Positions 1 through 6,271 of a stretch of DNA of 15,037 nucleotides are shown here, in pieces. Location: contig URYP01000050.1 of the NCBI GenBank assembly GCA_900552115.1, positions 1 to 15,037 of the forward strand, in the 5' to 3' direction. The stretch comes from an uncultured Oscillospiraceae bacterium. Lineage in GTDB: Bacteria; Bacillota; Clostridia; Oscillospirales; Acutalibacteraceae. A model generated the notes under the pieces. It saw nothing but the letters and a program-made list of their open reading frames with translations. It did no database searches and was not told where the DNA came from. Position 1 is the first letter of the stretch. Every line of letters starts with the position of its first letter. A program made the position numbers and the translations under genes.

Positions 1-5
1 TGGAG

Positions 6-89
6 CCAAATGTCTTTTGCTAAGCAAAAAACATTGGAAGAATGGTTGTCGCCGCAAGGCGGCTCCTGCGCTGGAGCGCACCTCCATTC
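6..89. other. Hairpin-rich element at left edge, possible structured RNA
   Basis: Several helices can be drawn back to back. The first is a long hairpin at 6-37: CCAAATGT (6-13) pairs with ACATTGG (31-37) with one bulged A, and TTTTGC (15-20) pairs with GCAAAA (24-29). It is followed by a three-way junction whose outer stem is GAATGG (40-45) with CCATTC (84-89). That stem encloses GTCGCC-GCAA-GGCGGC (48-63, a GNRA-type tetraloop) and TGCGC-TGGA-GCGCA (67-80). One plus-strand frame is also open here (1-159), but its product is not recognisable. I do not match the element to a named RNA family. It could be the end of a non-coding RNA, a REP-like repeat, or the 3' region of an upstream gene. Confidence 0.35.
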
Positions 90-110
90 ATCTGGTCTCT
101 GCGAAATTTA

Positions 111-119
111 TGGTATAAT
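111..119 (+). promoter_or_regulatory. Extended -10 promoter for pgeF
   Basis: TGGTATAAT is a perfect -10 hexamer (114-119) preceded by the TGn extension. No good -35 is visible 16-18 bases upstream, as is common for extended -10 promoters. Predicted transcription start is near 126, leaving a leader of about 75 nt before pgeF. Confidence 0.55.
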
Positions 120-199
120 AGGCATTGACCTAAAAGGCCAAAGCCGTTGGGTGAATTAGCGAATATTTTAAAGAATCCGGTTTGTCAGGAGGCGTTTCC

Positions 200-1042
200 A
201 TGTCCTTGCCGACAACGAACCGTCTGCATGTACGGCAGGTGGGGGATGTCGTTGCCTATACGTTCCCTCTGCTGGATGCCATCCCTTTTGTGCGGCATGG
301 TTTTTCCACCCGCTTGGGCGGTGTCAGCCAGGGGATCTTCAGCAGTATGAACCTAAGCTTTACCCGCGGTGACGACGAGCGCGCCGTCCGGGAAAATTTC
401 CGCCTGTTTTGCGAGGCGGTCGGTGTTTCTCCCGACCGGGTTGTTGTTTCCGCACAGGAGCATCATACCAATATCTATAATGCGACCGCTGCCGACTGCG
501 GCCGCGGCGTGACGAGGGAGCGGGGCTATACCGATATCGACGGCCTGCTGACCGATGAGCCCGGCGTGGTGCTTTGTACGCAATATGCGGATTGCGTACC
601 GCTGTTTTTTGCGGATCCGGTGCGGCGGGTGGTGGGCACATCCCATTCCGGCTGGAAGGGGACCGTGGCGCGTATCGGTGCGGTGACGGTGGAGCGGATG
701 TGCAGGGATTACGGCTGCCGGCGGGAGGACATTATCGCGGCGGTCGGCCCTTCCATCGGGCCTTGCTGCTTTGAAGTGGATGAACCCGTGTATGAAGCGT
801 TTCATACCATGGAAGAATGGGATGACGCGTGCGCGCGCGTGCGTCCGGGACGAAAATTCGATATAGACTTGTGGGAGATCAACCGCCGTATTCTGCTCAA
901 GGCGGGGATCCGGGAGGAGCATTTGGACGTGACCGATTTGTGTACCAAATGCCATCCCGATGTGTTTTGGTCCCACCGGGTCACGGGAAAAGAAAGAGGA
1001 AGCCTGGCGGGCCTGATCGCCATGGCATCGGACGGGAAATGA
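200..1042 (+). CDS. pgeF: Peptidoglycan editing factor PgeF (YfiH/multicopper polyphenol oxidase family)
   Basis: This 280-residue protein belongs to the YfiH/DUF152 family. The E. coli member is a cytoplasmic enzyme that removes muropeptide precursors carrying L-Ser in place of L-Ala, and other members have been described as purine-nucleoside hydrolases or laccase-like oxidases. Family landmarks are in order: RHGFSTRLGGVS (32-43), the EHHTN block (87-91), YADCVPLFF (129-137), the SHSGWKG block (148-154), GPSIGPCCFEV (183-193) and CTKC...FWSHR near the C-terminus. H88/H89, C132 and H149 are the likely metal-binding set. ATG at 200 is chosen because AGGAGG at 187-192 sits 7 bases upstream; a longer frame from TTG at 182 would put that SD inside the gene. 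The stop overlaps the SD of the next gene, so the two are probably cotranscribed. Confidence 0.93.
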   Translation: MSLPTTNRLHVRQVGDVVAYTFPLLDAIPFVRHGFSTRLGGVSQGIFSSMNLSFTRGDDERAVRENFRLFCEAVGVSPDRVVVSAQEHHTNIYNATAADCGRGVTRERGYTDIDGLLTDEPGVVLCTQYADCVPLFFADPVRRVVGTSHSGWKGTVARIGAVTVERMCRDYGCRREDIIAAVGPSIGPCCFEVDEPVYEAFHTMEEWDDACARVRPGRKFDIDLWEINRRILLKAGIREEHLDVTDLCTKCHPDVFWSHRVTGKERGSLAGLIAMASDGK

Positions 1043-1054
1043 GGGGAACGACCC

Positions 1055-1636
1055 ATGCCGTATTCATTCGTGGATATGGGACTGTATTTTTTCTTGTACA
1101 GCGGCTTTGGCTGGCTGTTTGAGACGACATATTGCTCTTTACAGGCCATGGCCTTTGTCAACCGTGGCTTTTTAAACGGGCCGCTCTGTCCCATTTATGG
1201 GGTGGGGGCCCTGCTGATGTTTATTTTCCTCATTCCCCTGCAACGGAAAATCACCAACCCACTGGTGGCGCTGCCTACCATCTACGTTTCTGGGGCTGTA
1301 CTGGCCACGGTCATTGAGTATGTGACGTCACTGGGGCTGGAATGGCTGTTTGACGCCCGCTGGTGGGACTATTCCGACTTTGCCTTCAACATCGAGGGTC
1401 GGGTGTGCTTGTTCGTGTCGCTGGTGTGGGGTGGCTTCGCGCTGCTGTTTGTCTATATCATACAGCCGCAGTTTGAAAAAATTGTGGCAAGAATCCACCA
1501 CTATCCCCGGCTTCCGGTTCTTGTCCTGAGCGTGTGCAGCGGACTTTTTGCGATTGACCTGGTGGCGTCTACCCATATCGCCTCGGAGATTGGCAACAAG
1601 CTGGATCATTTCAGTACATCCTGGCGATTCTGGTAA
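1055..1636 (+). CDS. CmpB-family putative ABC transporter permease (PF06541-type membrane protein)
   Basis: A 193-residue integral membrane protein of the family usually labelled putative ABC-transporter type IV (CmpB). I recognise it by the N-terminal block GWLFETTYCS (about 20-29), then NRGFLNGPLCPIYGVGALL (about 36-54) and the central LEWLF...WWDYSDFAFNIEGRVCL. About five hydrophobic segments are visible: near 8-25, 45-65, 75-95, 115-138 and 150-170. No ATPase partner lies beside it, and the true substrate or role of the family is not settled, so transport is an assumption from the family name. SD GAGGGG (1041-1046) overlaps the pgeF stop and lies 8 bases before the ATG. An intrinsic terminator follows immediately, so this is probably the last gene of the pgeF transcript. 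Confidence 0.85.
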   Translation: MPYSFVDMGLYFFLYSGFGWLFETTYCSLQAMAFVNRGFLNGPLCPIYGVGALLMFIFLIPLQRKITNPLVALPTIYVSGAVLATVIEYVTSLGLEWLFDARWWDYSDFAFNIEGRVCLFVSLVWGGFALLFVYIIQPQFEKIVARIHHYPRLPVLVLSVCSGLFAIDLVASTHIASEIGNKLDHFSTSWRFW

Positions 1637-1663
1637 CCAAATAACAAACCCCCTCATAGGATA
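1635..1663 (+). promoter_or_regulatory. Candidate sigma-K promoter for dpaAB
   Basis: CATAGGATA at 1655-1663 fits the sigma-K -10 pattern CATAnnnTA exactly. The -35 pattern mACm is met by AACC at 1635-1638, with 16 bases between the two. In Bacillus subtilis the dipicolinate synthase operon (spoVF) is transcribed by sigma-K in the mother cell, so the match is in the right place. The -10 lies inside the 5' arm of the terminator hairpin. Predicted start is near 1670, giving a leader of about 25 nt. Confidence 0.5.
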
Positions 1664-1694
1664 GAGTGAGATTATCCTATGGGGGGACTTTTTT
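1649..1694 (+). terminator. Intrinsic terminator between the CmpB-family gene and dpaA
   Basis: CCCCC (1649-1653) and CATAGGATA (1655-1663) pair with TATCCTATG (1673-1681) and GGGGG (1682-1686). This gives 14 base pairs with one bulged T and a 9-nt loop. The stem is followed by AC and six T (1689-1694), and the dpaA ATG begins at the next base. The G-run in the 3' arm is also the only SD-like sequence for dpaA. Confidence 0.85.
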
Positions 1695-2564
1695 ATGAAC
1701 ATAGAAACCTTTGCGGTGATAGGCGGCGATCTCCGCTCAGCCTATCTGGCTGGCGAGTTGGCCGTGGATGGGTATAAAGTCATTACGACCGGCTTTGACA
1801 GCGCGGATCTGCCTCCCTGTGTAACCGGCTGTACCAATCCCATGCAGGCCATATCGCTCGCGGATTGTGTTATTTTACCCCTGCCGGTGACGGCGGAGGG
1901 AGGTACGCTTAACGCCCCGTTTTCGCGGGTGCGCATTTCGCTGGACCAGGTGCTCAACGCGGTAAAGCCAGCGCATTATCTACTTGGCGGGAACATATCC
2001 GATACGGTACGTAAGGAAGTGGAAGCACGGGGCCTGGCCATCGACGATTATTTTAAACGGGAGGAACTAGCCATTCAAAACGCCGTGCCTACGGCGGAAG
2101 GCGCAGTACAACTGGCTATGGAGGAGCTGCCCATTACCCTGAGCGGCGCCCATTGCCTGGTGACCGGTTATGGGCGTGTGGCACGCACATTGTCGCACCT
2201 GCTCGTGGCCATTGGCGCGCATGTGACTGTGGCGGTGCGCAAGTGCGCCGAGGCCGCCTGGGCGCAGGTAGAAGGCTGCGACACCGTGGATATCCACAAG
2301 CTGGCGTCGGTCGGCGATTTTGACGTGATATTTAACACGGTGCCGGCTATGCTGTTTAACCGGGACGTACTGGAGAGTATGAACCGGGAAACGCTGGTGA
2401 TCGACCTGGCCTCCCGCCCCGGCGGAGTGGACTTTGCCGCTGCCGCGGACACACAGATCAAGACCATTTGGGCATTGTCCCTGCCGGGCCGTGTAGCGCC
2501 CAAAAGCGCCGGTCTGATTATCAAAAACACCATTCTGAATATGATTAAGGAGCGAGAGTTATGA
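1695..2564 (+). CDS. dpaA: Dipicolinate synthase subunit A
   Basis: DpaA (SpoVFA) works with the flavoprotein DpaB to oxidise dihydrodipicolinate to dipicolinic acid in the mother cell; dipicolinate is then moved into the forespore as the calcium-chelated core solute. The protein is 289 residues, normal for the family. It has the N-terminal start FAVIGGDLRSAYLAG, the PLPVT...LNAPF region (about 63-76) and a C-terminal Rossmann domain with VTGYGRVARTL, whose GxGxxA glycines are G158 and G160. It ends with the SRPGGVDF and PGRVAPKSAG blocks. GGGGGG (1681-1686) lies 8 bases before the ATG. Its TGA overlaps the dpaB ATG by four bases (ATGA), typical of a translationally coupled pair. The function is confident, but activity needs an intact DpaB, which this window does not encode. 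Confidence 0.95.
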   Translation: MNIETFAVIGGDLRSAYLAGELAVDGYKVITTGFDSADLPPCVTGCTNPMQAISLADCVILPLPVTAEGGTLNAPFSRVRISLDQVLNAVKPAHYLLGGNISDTVRKEVEARGLAIDDYFKREELAIQNAVPTAEGAVQLAMEELPITLSGAHCLVTGYGRVARTLSHLLVAIGAHVTVAVRKCAEAAWAQVEGCDTVDIHKLASVGDFDVIFNTVPAMLFNRDVLESMNRETLVIDLASRPGGVDFAAAADTQIKTIWALSLPGRVAPKSAGLIIKNTILNMIKEREL

Positions 2565-2887
2565 ATCAACTATCCGTTGGGCTGGCGGTAACCGGCTCCT
2601 TTTGTACCTTTGACCGCCTGCTGGGACAAATAGAGGGACTGCAGCAGCGGGGGATGGACATCACCCCCATTTTATCGTTTAATGCCGCGCAAATCGATAC
2701 GCGGTTCGGCAAAGCGGCCGATTTCCAGCAGAAGCTGACCGAACTGACCGGGCACGCCCCGCTTTTAACCTTGACCGAAGTGGAACCGATCGGCCCCAAA
2801 AAGATGTTTGACGTCCTCATTGTCGCCCCCTGCACCGGCACCACGCTCGGGCGGCTGGCCAACAGCATCAGCGACACGCCGGTGACC
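2561..2887 (+). pseudogene. dpaB: Dipicolinate synthase subunit B, 3'-truncated at a junction
   Basis: The first 109 residues are clear DpaB (SpoVFB, flavoprotein-type fold). They include VGLAVTGSFCTFD (6-18), FNAAQIDTRFG (40-50), EPIGPKKMFDVLIVAPCTGTTLGRLA (75-100) and the ISDTPVT block (103-109). Family members are about 190-200 residues and continue with a MAAK-type block and a NRP motif. Here the reading frame stays open to 3187, but residues after 109 are the antisense translation of potC and look like nothing in DpaB. Start support is AAGGAG just upstream and the four-base overlap with dpaA. The missing half carries much of the flavin/catalytic region, so a product from this gene would probably be inactive. 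The break is either a real deletion or an assembly join. Confidence 0.88.
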
Positions 2888-3207
2888 ACTTCGGGATTCA
2901 CCATCGGCAAATTGTTGACCGTCAGGAACACATGCCGCAGCCGTTTGTTCATGCCGTACATGCCCACCGCCGCCGCGGTGCCGATTACTGTGGCCACAAC
3001 GGCCGCGATGATGGCCACCGTCAGGGTGATCCGCAGGGATTTTAGAATCAGTTCGTTGTCAAACAAACTTTCGTACCACCGCAGGGTAAAGCCTTTCCAC
3101 TCCACACGGCTTTTACCGTCATTAAAGGAAAAAACAATAAGCAGCACGATTGGCGCATATAAAAACAGGAAAATCAGGGCGTTATAAACGCGGGAGAGCA
3201 CCTTCAT
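2860..3207 (-). pseudogene. potC: Spermidine/putrescine ABC transporter permease PotC, 3'-truncated
   Basis: Only the N-terminal 116 residues of PotC are present. The visible parts are the first membrane segment (about 9-27, YNALIFLFLYAPIVLLIV), FNDGKSRVEWKGFTLRWYESLF (28-49), the second segment (about 58-82) and PMVNPEVVTGVSLML (101-115). The full family protein is about 255-270 residues and carries the EAA loop that docks on PotA; that loop is missing. The frame continues to 2566, but residues from about 117 on are antisense dpaB. The gene lies 54 bases after potB, and potD, the binding protein usually found downstream, is absent. ATG at 3207 follows AAAGG about 13 bases upstream, a loose SD spacing. 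The transporter encoded here is incomplete unless other copies exist. Confidence 0.88.
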
Positions 3208-3235
3208 ATCAACGGTTCATCCTTTCGCAGAGACG

Positions 3236-3266
3236 TTTGAAAATAGACAAATGCCTATTTTTCAAA
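3236..3266 (-). other. Hairpin at the potB stop codon, between potB and potC
   Basis: TTTGAAAATAG (3236-3246) and CTATTTTTCAAA (3255-3266) form an 11-bp stem with one bulged base and an 8-nt loop. The structure covers the potB stop. No T-run follows on the minus strand, so it is not a typical terminator; an mRNA-stabilising or spacing role is possible. Confidence 0.45.
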
Positions 3267-4077
3267 TTGTCATCCCTCCCATATCTTCAGTGTCCTTGTC
3301 CACCAGGCGCATAACCGCCATACAGATCAGCATCAGCACCATCAGCACCATCGACAGGGCCGCGCCCACATTATAATTGTTGCCCGTACCCATGAACATC
3401 ATCTCGATCACATCGCCGATCAGCATGTTTTTGCCGCCGCCCAACAATTTGGAGATGACAAAGGTACTCACCGCCGGCACAAACACCATGGTGATGCCGC
3501 TGACGATACCCGGTTTGGACAGGGGCAGGATCACCCGCCGGAACACCTGGAGCTGGTTCGCGCCCAGGTCCTGCGCCGCCTCCATGACGCGGGGATCCAG
3601 CTTGGTCATCACCGAATAGAGGGGCAGCACCATGAAGGGCAGGAAATCGTACACCATGCCGAGGACGACCGCGCCGTCGGTGTTGATCATATTGAGTTGC
3701 ACCCCGAACAGCGACAGGAACTGATTGAGAAAGCCGCGATTTTCCAGAATGGACATCCATGCATAGGTACGCAGCAGAAAATTCATCCACATGGGCAGCA
3801 TAATCAGCAGGATCATTGTCTGCTGTACCCGGTGGGCCTTGCGGGATATCCCGTAGGCGAGCGGATATCCCAGCAGCAGGCAGAGCGCCGTGGAGAGCGC
3901 GCCCAGCCCAATTGAGTGCAGGAAGGTATCCGCGTAATCGGCGATCTGCCGGATGTTGTTCAGCGTGAACGCGCCCTGCTCGTCGGTAAAAGCAAACCAG
4001 GCCACCAGGGCCAGCGGCACGATGGTGAACAGGATCATCCAGATTCCGAAGGGCGCTGCGGCGCTTTTCGACTTCAT
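3262..4077 (-). CDS. potB: Spermidine/putrescine ABC transporter permease PotB
   Basis: PotB is one of the two inner-membrane permeases of the PotABCD polyamine importer. The 271-residue protein has about six membrane segments and the binding-protein-dependent transport motif EAAQDLGANQLQVFRRVILPLSKPGI (about 163-188), the loop that contacts the PotA ATPase. Other family features are the LPMWMNFLLRTYAW block (about 95-108) and LLGGGKNMLIGDVIEMMF near 210-227. Length is normal for the family. The ATG overlaps the potA stop by four bases (ATGA), so translation is coupled. Polyamine is the usual substrate for this gene set; I infer it from the whole cluster rather than from a binding protein, since potD is missing. 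Confidence 0.92.
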   Translation of the reverse strand: MKSKSAAAPFGIWMILFTIVPLALVAWFAFTDEQGAFTLNNIRQIADYADTFLHSIGLGALSTALCLLLGYPLAYGISRKAHRVQQTMILLIMLPMWMNFLLRTYAWMSILENRGFLNQFLSLFGVQLNMINTDGAVVLGMVYDFLPFMVLPLYSVMTKLDPRVMEAAQDLGANQLQVFRRVILPLSKPGIVSGITMVFVPAVSTFVISKLLGGGKNMLIGDVIEMMFMGTGNNYNVGAALSMVLMVLMLICMAVMRLVDKDTEDMGGMTI

Positions 4078-5216
4078 GATCCCGCCTCCTCGTCGTGTAC
4101 CAGGTCGGCCTCCGGATCGGCCATCTCGTCGAATTCCTCAGAATAGGAACTGTAGTCGCCGAACATGCCCGAATAGGTGGATTTTTTCATAATATGGATA
4201 TCTTCAGGATTGAGGACGATGCCGATCCGGCTGCCTTCCGGGTGGAAATCGGTGGTCTGGATCATCCATTTGAAGCCCTTAAAATCCACGATGGTCTCAT
4301 AATGGACGCCTTTGAAGGTCACGCTGGTAATGGTGCCCCGCAGGTCGCCTTTTTCCGGTTCGACAATATCAATATCCTCCGGCCGGATTACCACGTCCAC
4401 CGCTTCACCCGGTGCAAAGCCCGCGTCGAGGCAACGGAATTTACGGCCAAAAAACTCCACCAGGTAATCTTCGTGCATGATCCCGTCGAGAATATTGCTT
4501 TCCCCGATAAAATCCGCGACAAACGCGTTGAGAGGCTCGTTATAGATATCCTGGGGCGTGCCGATCTGCTGGATTTTGCCGCCGTCCATCACCACAACGG
4601 TATCCGACATGGAAAGGGCTTCCTCCTGGTCATGGGTGACGTAGATAAAGGTAATCCCCAGGCTTTTCTGGATGTTTTTCAGCTCCGCCTGCATGTCCTT
4701 GCGCAGCTTGAGGTCCAGCGCCGCGAGCGGTTCGTCGAGCAACAGCACCGACGGATGATTAGCCAGGGCCCGGGCAATGGCCACCCGCTGCTGCTGACCG
4801 CCCGACAGCGTGCCCACACTGCGTTTGTCAAACCCTTTCAGGTTGACCATTTCGAGCATTTCCTCCACCCGGCGGCGAATCTCCGACCCGCTTTTTTTCT
4901 GTACCCGCAGACCGAACGCCACGTTTTCATAAACATTCATGTGCGGGAACAGAGCGTACCGCTGGAAAATCGTATTGACCCGCCGTTTGTAGGCAGGAAC
5001 ATCATTGACCCGCGCGCCATTAAAAAAAACATCGCCGCTGTCCGGCGTGACAAAGCCGCCGATGATTCGCAGGGTCGTGGTCTTGCCGCAGCCCGAAGGC
5101 CCCAGCAGGGTCACAAACTCCCCGTCCGAAATCCGGAGATTTAAATCATCCAGCACCTTTTCGCCGTCAAACGATATGGCGATGTTCTCAAGAGATATAA
5201 TCGTATCCTGTTGCAT
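4074..5216 (-). CDS. potA: Spermidine/putrescine ABC transporter ATP-binding protein PotA
   Basis: This is the cytoplasmic ATPase that powers polyamine import. Numbering from the chosen start (380 residues), the Walker A motif is GPSGCGKT (39-46), the Q-loop NTIFQRYALFPHM (81-93), the signature LSGGQQQR (137-144), Walker B LLLDEP (158-163) and the switch histidine H195 in VTHDQEEA. A C-terminal TOBE-type domain follows (about 270-360), then a short acidic tail. ATG at 5216 is chosen because the SD AAAGGGGG (5233-5226) lies 9 bases upstream. The in-frame ATG at 5225 directly abuts the SD, and the one at 5255 has none. The gene is first in a potA-potB-potC run and is preceded by a long structured leader that can hide its SD. 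Confidence 0.94.
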   Translation of the reverse strand: MQQDTIISLENIAISFDGEKVLDDLNLRISDGEFVTLLGPSGCGKTTTLRIIGGFVTPDSGDVFFNGARVNDVPAYKRRVNTIFQRYALFPHMNVYENVAFGLRVQKKSGSEIRRRVEEMLEMVNLKGFDKRSVGTLSGGQQQRVAIARALANHPSVLLLDEPLAALDLKLRKDMQAELKNIQKSLGITFIYVTHDQEEALSMSDTVVVMDGGKIQQIGTPQDIYNEPLNAFVADFIGESNILDGIMHEDYLVEFFGRKFRCLDAGFAPGEAVDVVIRPEDIDIVEPEKGDLRGTITSVTFKGVHYETIVDFKGFKWMIQTTDFHPEGSRIGIVLNPEDIHIMKKSTYSGMFGDYSSYSEEFDEMADPEADLVHDEEAGS

Positions 5217-5225
5217 GTCATGCAT

Positions 5226-5399
5226 CCCCCTTTGCGGTAATGGGTGTTCCGGCAAAACCGGAACCGCGGTATCCCCGGCAAGGCCCTCCGCAAAGGGTTT
5301 TTCACAGTTGTCCCGGTTTCCCGGTCAACTGCGGCATTGCCTCAATACCGTCTTTTTAACTAATAGATGCAGCGCCGCCGAGCCGGACAGTCAGTGTCC
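5226..5399 (-). promoter_or_regulatory. Structured potA leader with an SD-sequestering stem
   Basis: CCGCAAAGGG/CCCTTTGCGG (5288-5297 with 5228-5237) is a perfect 10-bp inverted repeat whose 3' arm on the transcript contains the AAAGGG of the potA SD. It encloses a second perfect hairpin, GTTCCGG (5246-5252) with CCGGAAC (5258-5264). Upstream in the leader are CAGTTG/CAACTG (5305-5310 with 5326-5331), which holds CCGG-GAAA-CCGG on the transcript strand, and GGACA/TGTCC (5385-5389 with 5395-5399). No U-run follows, so control of translation rather than termination is suggested. I do not recognise a named riboswitch class. Confidence 0.5.
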
Positions 5400-5477
5400 C
5401 CGCACGGAGGCTGGTTTTCGGTTGGTTTAGGCCGCCCTTCTTCTGAGTATCTGTGAACAGAGTTTGAACAGATAGCA

Positions 5478-5513
5478 AGTATCTATGATACTGACTGCCC
5501 CCTCCATTGTCAA
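5478..5513 (-). promoter_or_regulatory. Promoter of the pot operon with overlapping palindrome
   Basis: On the minus strand a perfect -35 TTGACA (5513-5508) is followed after exactly 17 bases by TATCAT (5490-5485). A 15-bp palindrome, AGTATC-TAT-GATACT (5478-5492), overlaps the -10 and the likely start point, and TGAACAGA occurs twice just downstream (5454-5461, 5465-5472). These would suit repressor binding. The start near 5478 gives a leader of about 260 nt. The rest of the 5400-5652 stretch holds no gene that I can support. Confidence 0.7.
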
Positions 5514-5652
5514 GATATTTTCGCAAATTCTGCAAAACAAACGCGTTTTTTCCGTATAGCTCGCCTATATTCTTCCATTTTCACCCGTATGCTTCTTTTT
5601 CATCCAATTTTCAGCCGCAATTATCCGTTTCTCCGACCGGCCTTGGAGGCAT

Positions 5653-6129
5653 TCATACCTGTTTTCTCCCTATCCGGACCACTCCCTGATATAACCGCAG
5701 AAATACCGGACGGACGGCGCGCAGCGCCAACCATACTTTGCCGTAAAACCGGCAGCCGCGGCCCGTGCAGTCATGGTAGGTGCCTTCGCGGTAGATTCCT
5801 TTGACCACAGCCAAGATCTGCTCCGGGCGTATGCCGGTTTCCAGGCGTGTCTGGGCATCCCCCAGCATGGTGTATTCCCCCGGCGCGGCGGCTGCCACCC
5901 GATGGAGGACGAACTGCCCGTTTCGCCGCCTGTATAAAGGAATGTCCCCTTTTTTTAAAGCAGCGGTATCGGCGCGGGTAAGCACAACCCTGTCTCGCCC
6001 TTCCCGAAGAAGCGGCAGCATGCTTGTCCCGGTGACGGGTATGGTAACGTCCACACCCTGCGCCATGCAATCGTTAAGCAGTGGCGCCAATTCCCTCCAC
6101 TGCGTTACCACAACCCGTTCCTTCTCCAT
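5653..6129 (-). CDS. S24/S26-family peptidase-like protein (signal-peptidase fold)
   Basis: A 158-residue protein related to the short clostridial S24/S26 peptidases, which share the fold of LexA-type repressors and type I signal peptidases. The serine block is VTGTSMLPLLREGRDRV (32-48) with S36 as candidate nucleophile. Next come LKKGDIPLYRRRNGQFVLHRV (58-78), with H76 where SipW/ER-type signal peptidases place a histidine, and YTMLGDAQ (86-93). There is no N-terminal membrane anchor; the C-terminus (about 130-155) is hydrophobic and basic. The substrate is unknown. The gene lies upstream of potA on the same strand, separated by about 440 bases with its own downstream promoter, so they are probably separate units. 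ATG at 6129 has only a weak, distant SD (GAGGCGGGG), making the start less certain. Confidence 0.75.
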   Translation of the reverse strand: MEKERVVVTQWRELAPLLNDCMAQGVDVTIPVTGTSMLPLLREGRDRVVLTRADTAALKKGDIPLYRRRNGQFVLHRVAAAAPGEYTMLGDAQTRLETGIRPEQILAVVKGIYREGTYHDCTGRGCRFYGKVWLALRAVRPVFLRLYQGVVRIGRKQV

Positions 6130-6172
6130 TATGTCCCAGTCCCCGCCTCTTTATATAATTAGGTATGGATAT

Positions 6173-6201
6173 ATTTTATCGCATTTTTTCCTTACCCGCA
6201 A
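6173..6201 (-). promoter_or_regulatory. Possible promoter of the S24/S26 peptidase gene
   Basis: TTGCGG (6201-6196) and TAAAAT (6178-6173) are spaced by 17 bases on the minus strand, about 40 nt upstream of the ATG. The -10 is a good match and the -35 weak. The whole 6130-6371 stretch is a divergent promoter region; I see no gene in it. Confidence 0.35.
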
Positions 6202-6271
6202 GTATAAGCGCTACCTTTTTCACATACAGTAATCAAAAGTCAAAAAAAATTGAAATTCCATGGTTTTTCCC

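Noticed and set aside
1..159. Open plus-strand frame from the left edge, ending TAG at 157-159, with an ATG at 10
   Set aside because: The product matches nothing I know, there is no SD before the ATG, and the stretch is made of hairpins plus a promoter. A gene tail from beyond the edge cannot be fully excluded.
182..199. TTG start for pgeF six codons upstream
   Set aside because: The strong AGGAGG lies after it and at ideal distance from the ATG at 200.
353..976. 207-codon open frame antisense to pgeF
   Set aside because: Shadow of a G+C-rich gene; no recognisable protein features and no SD.
2888..3187. Continuation of the dpaB frame as a novel C-terminal domain
   Set aside because: It is exactly the antisense of the potC N-terminal coding sequence, so it is a frame accident rather than a new domain.
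4095..5144. 349-codon open frame antisense to potA
   Set aside because: The potA strand carries all ABC ATPase motifs; the antisense product is His/Arg-rich without domains.
5507..5689. 60-codon frame in the pot upstream region
   Set aside because: Overlaps the pot promoter and the peptidase 3' end, has Phe/Ser/Pro-rich composition and no SD.
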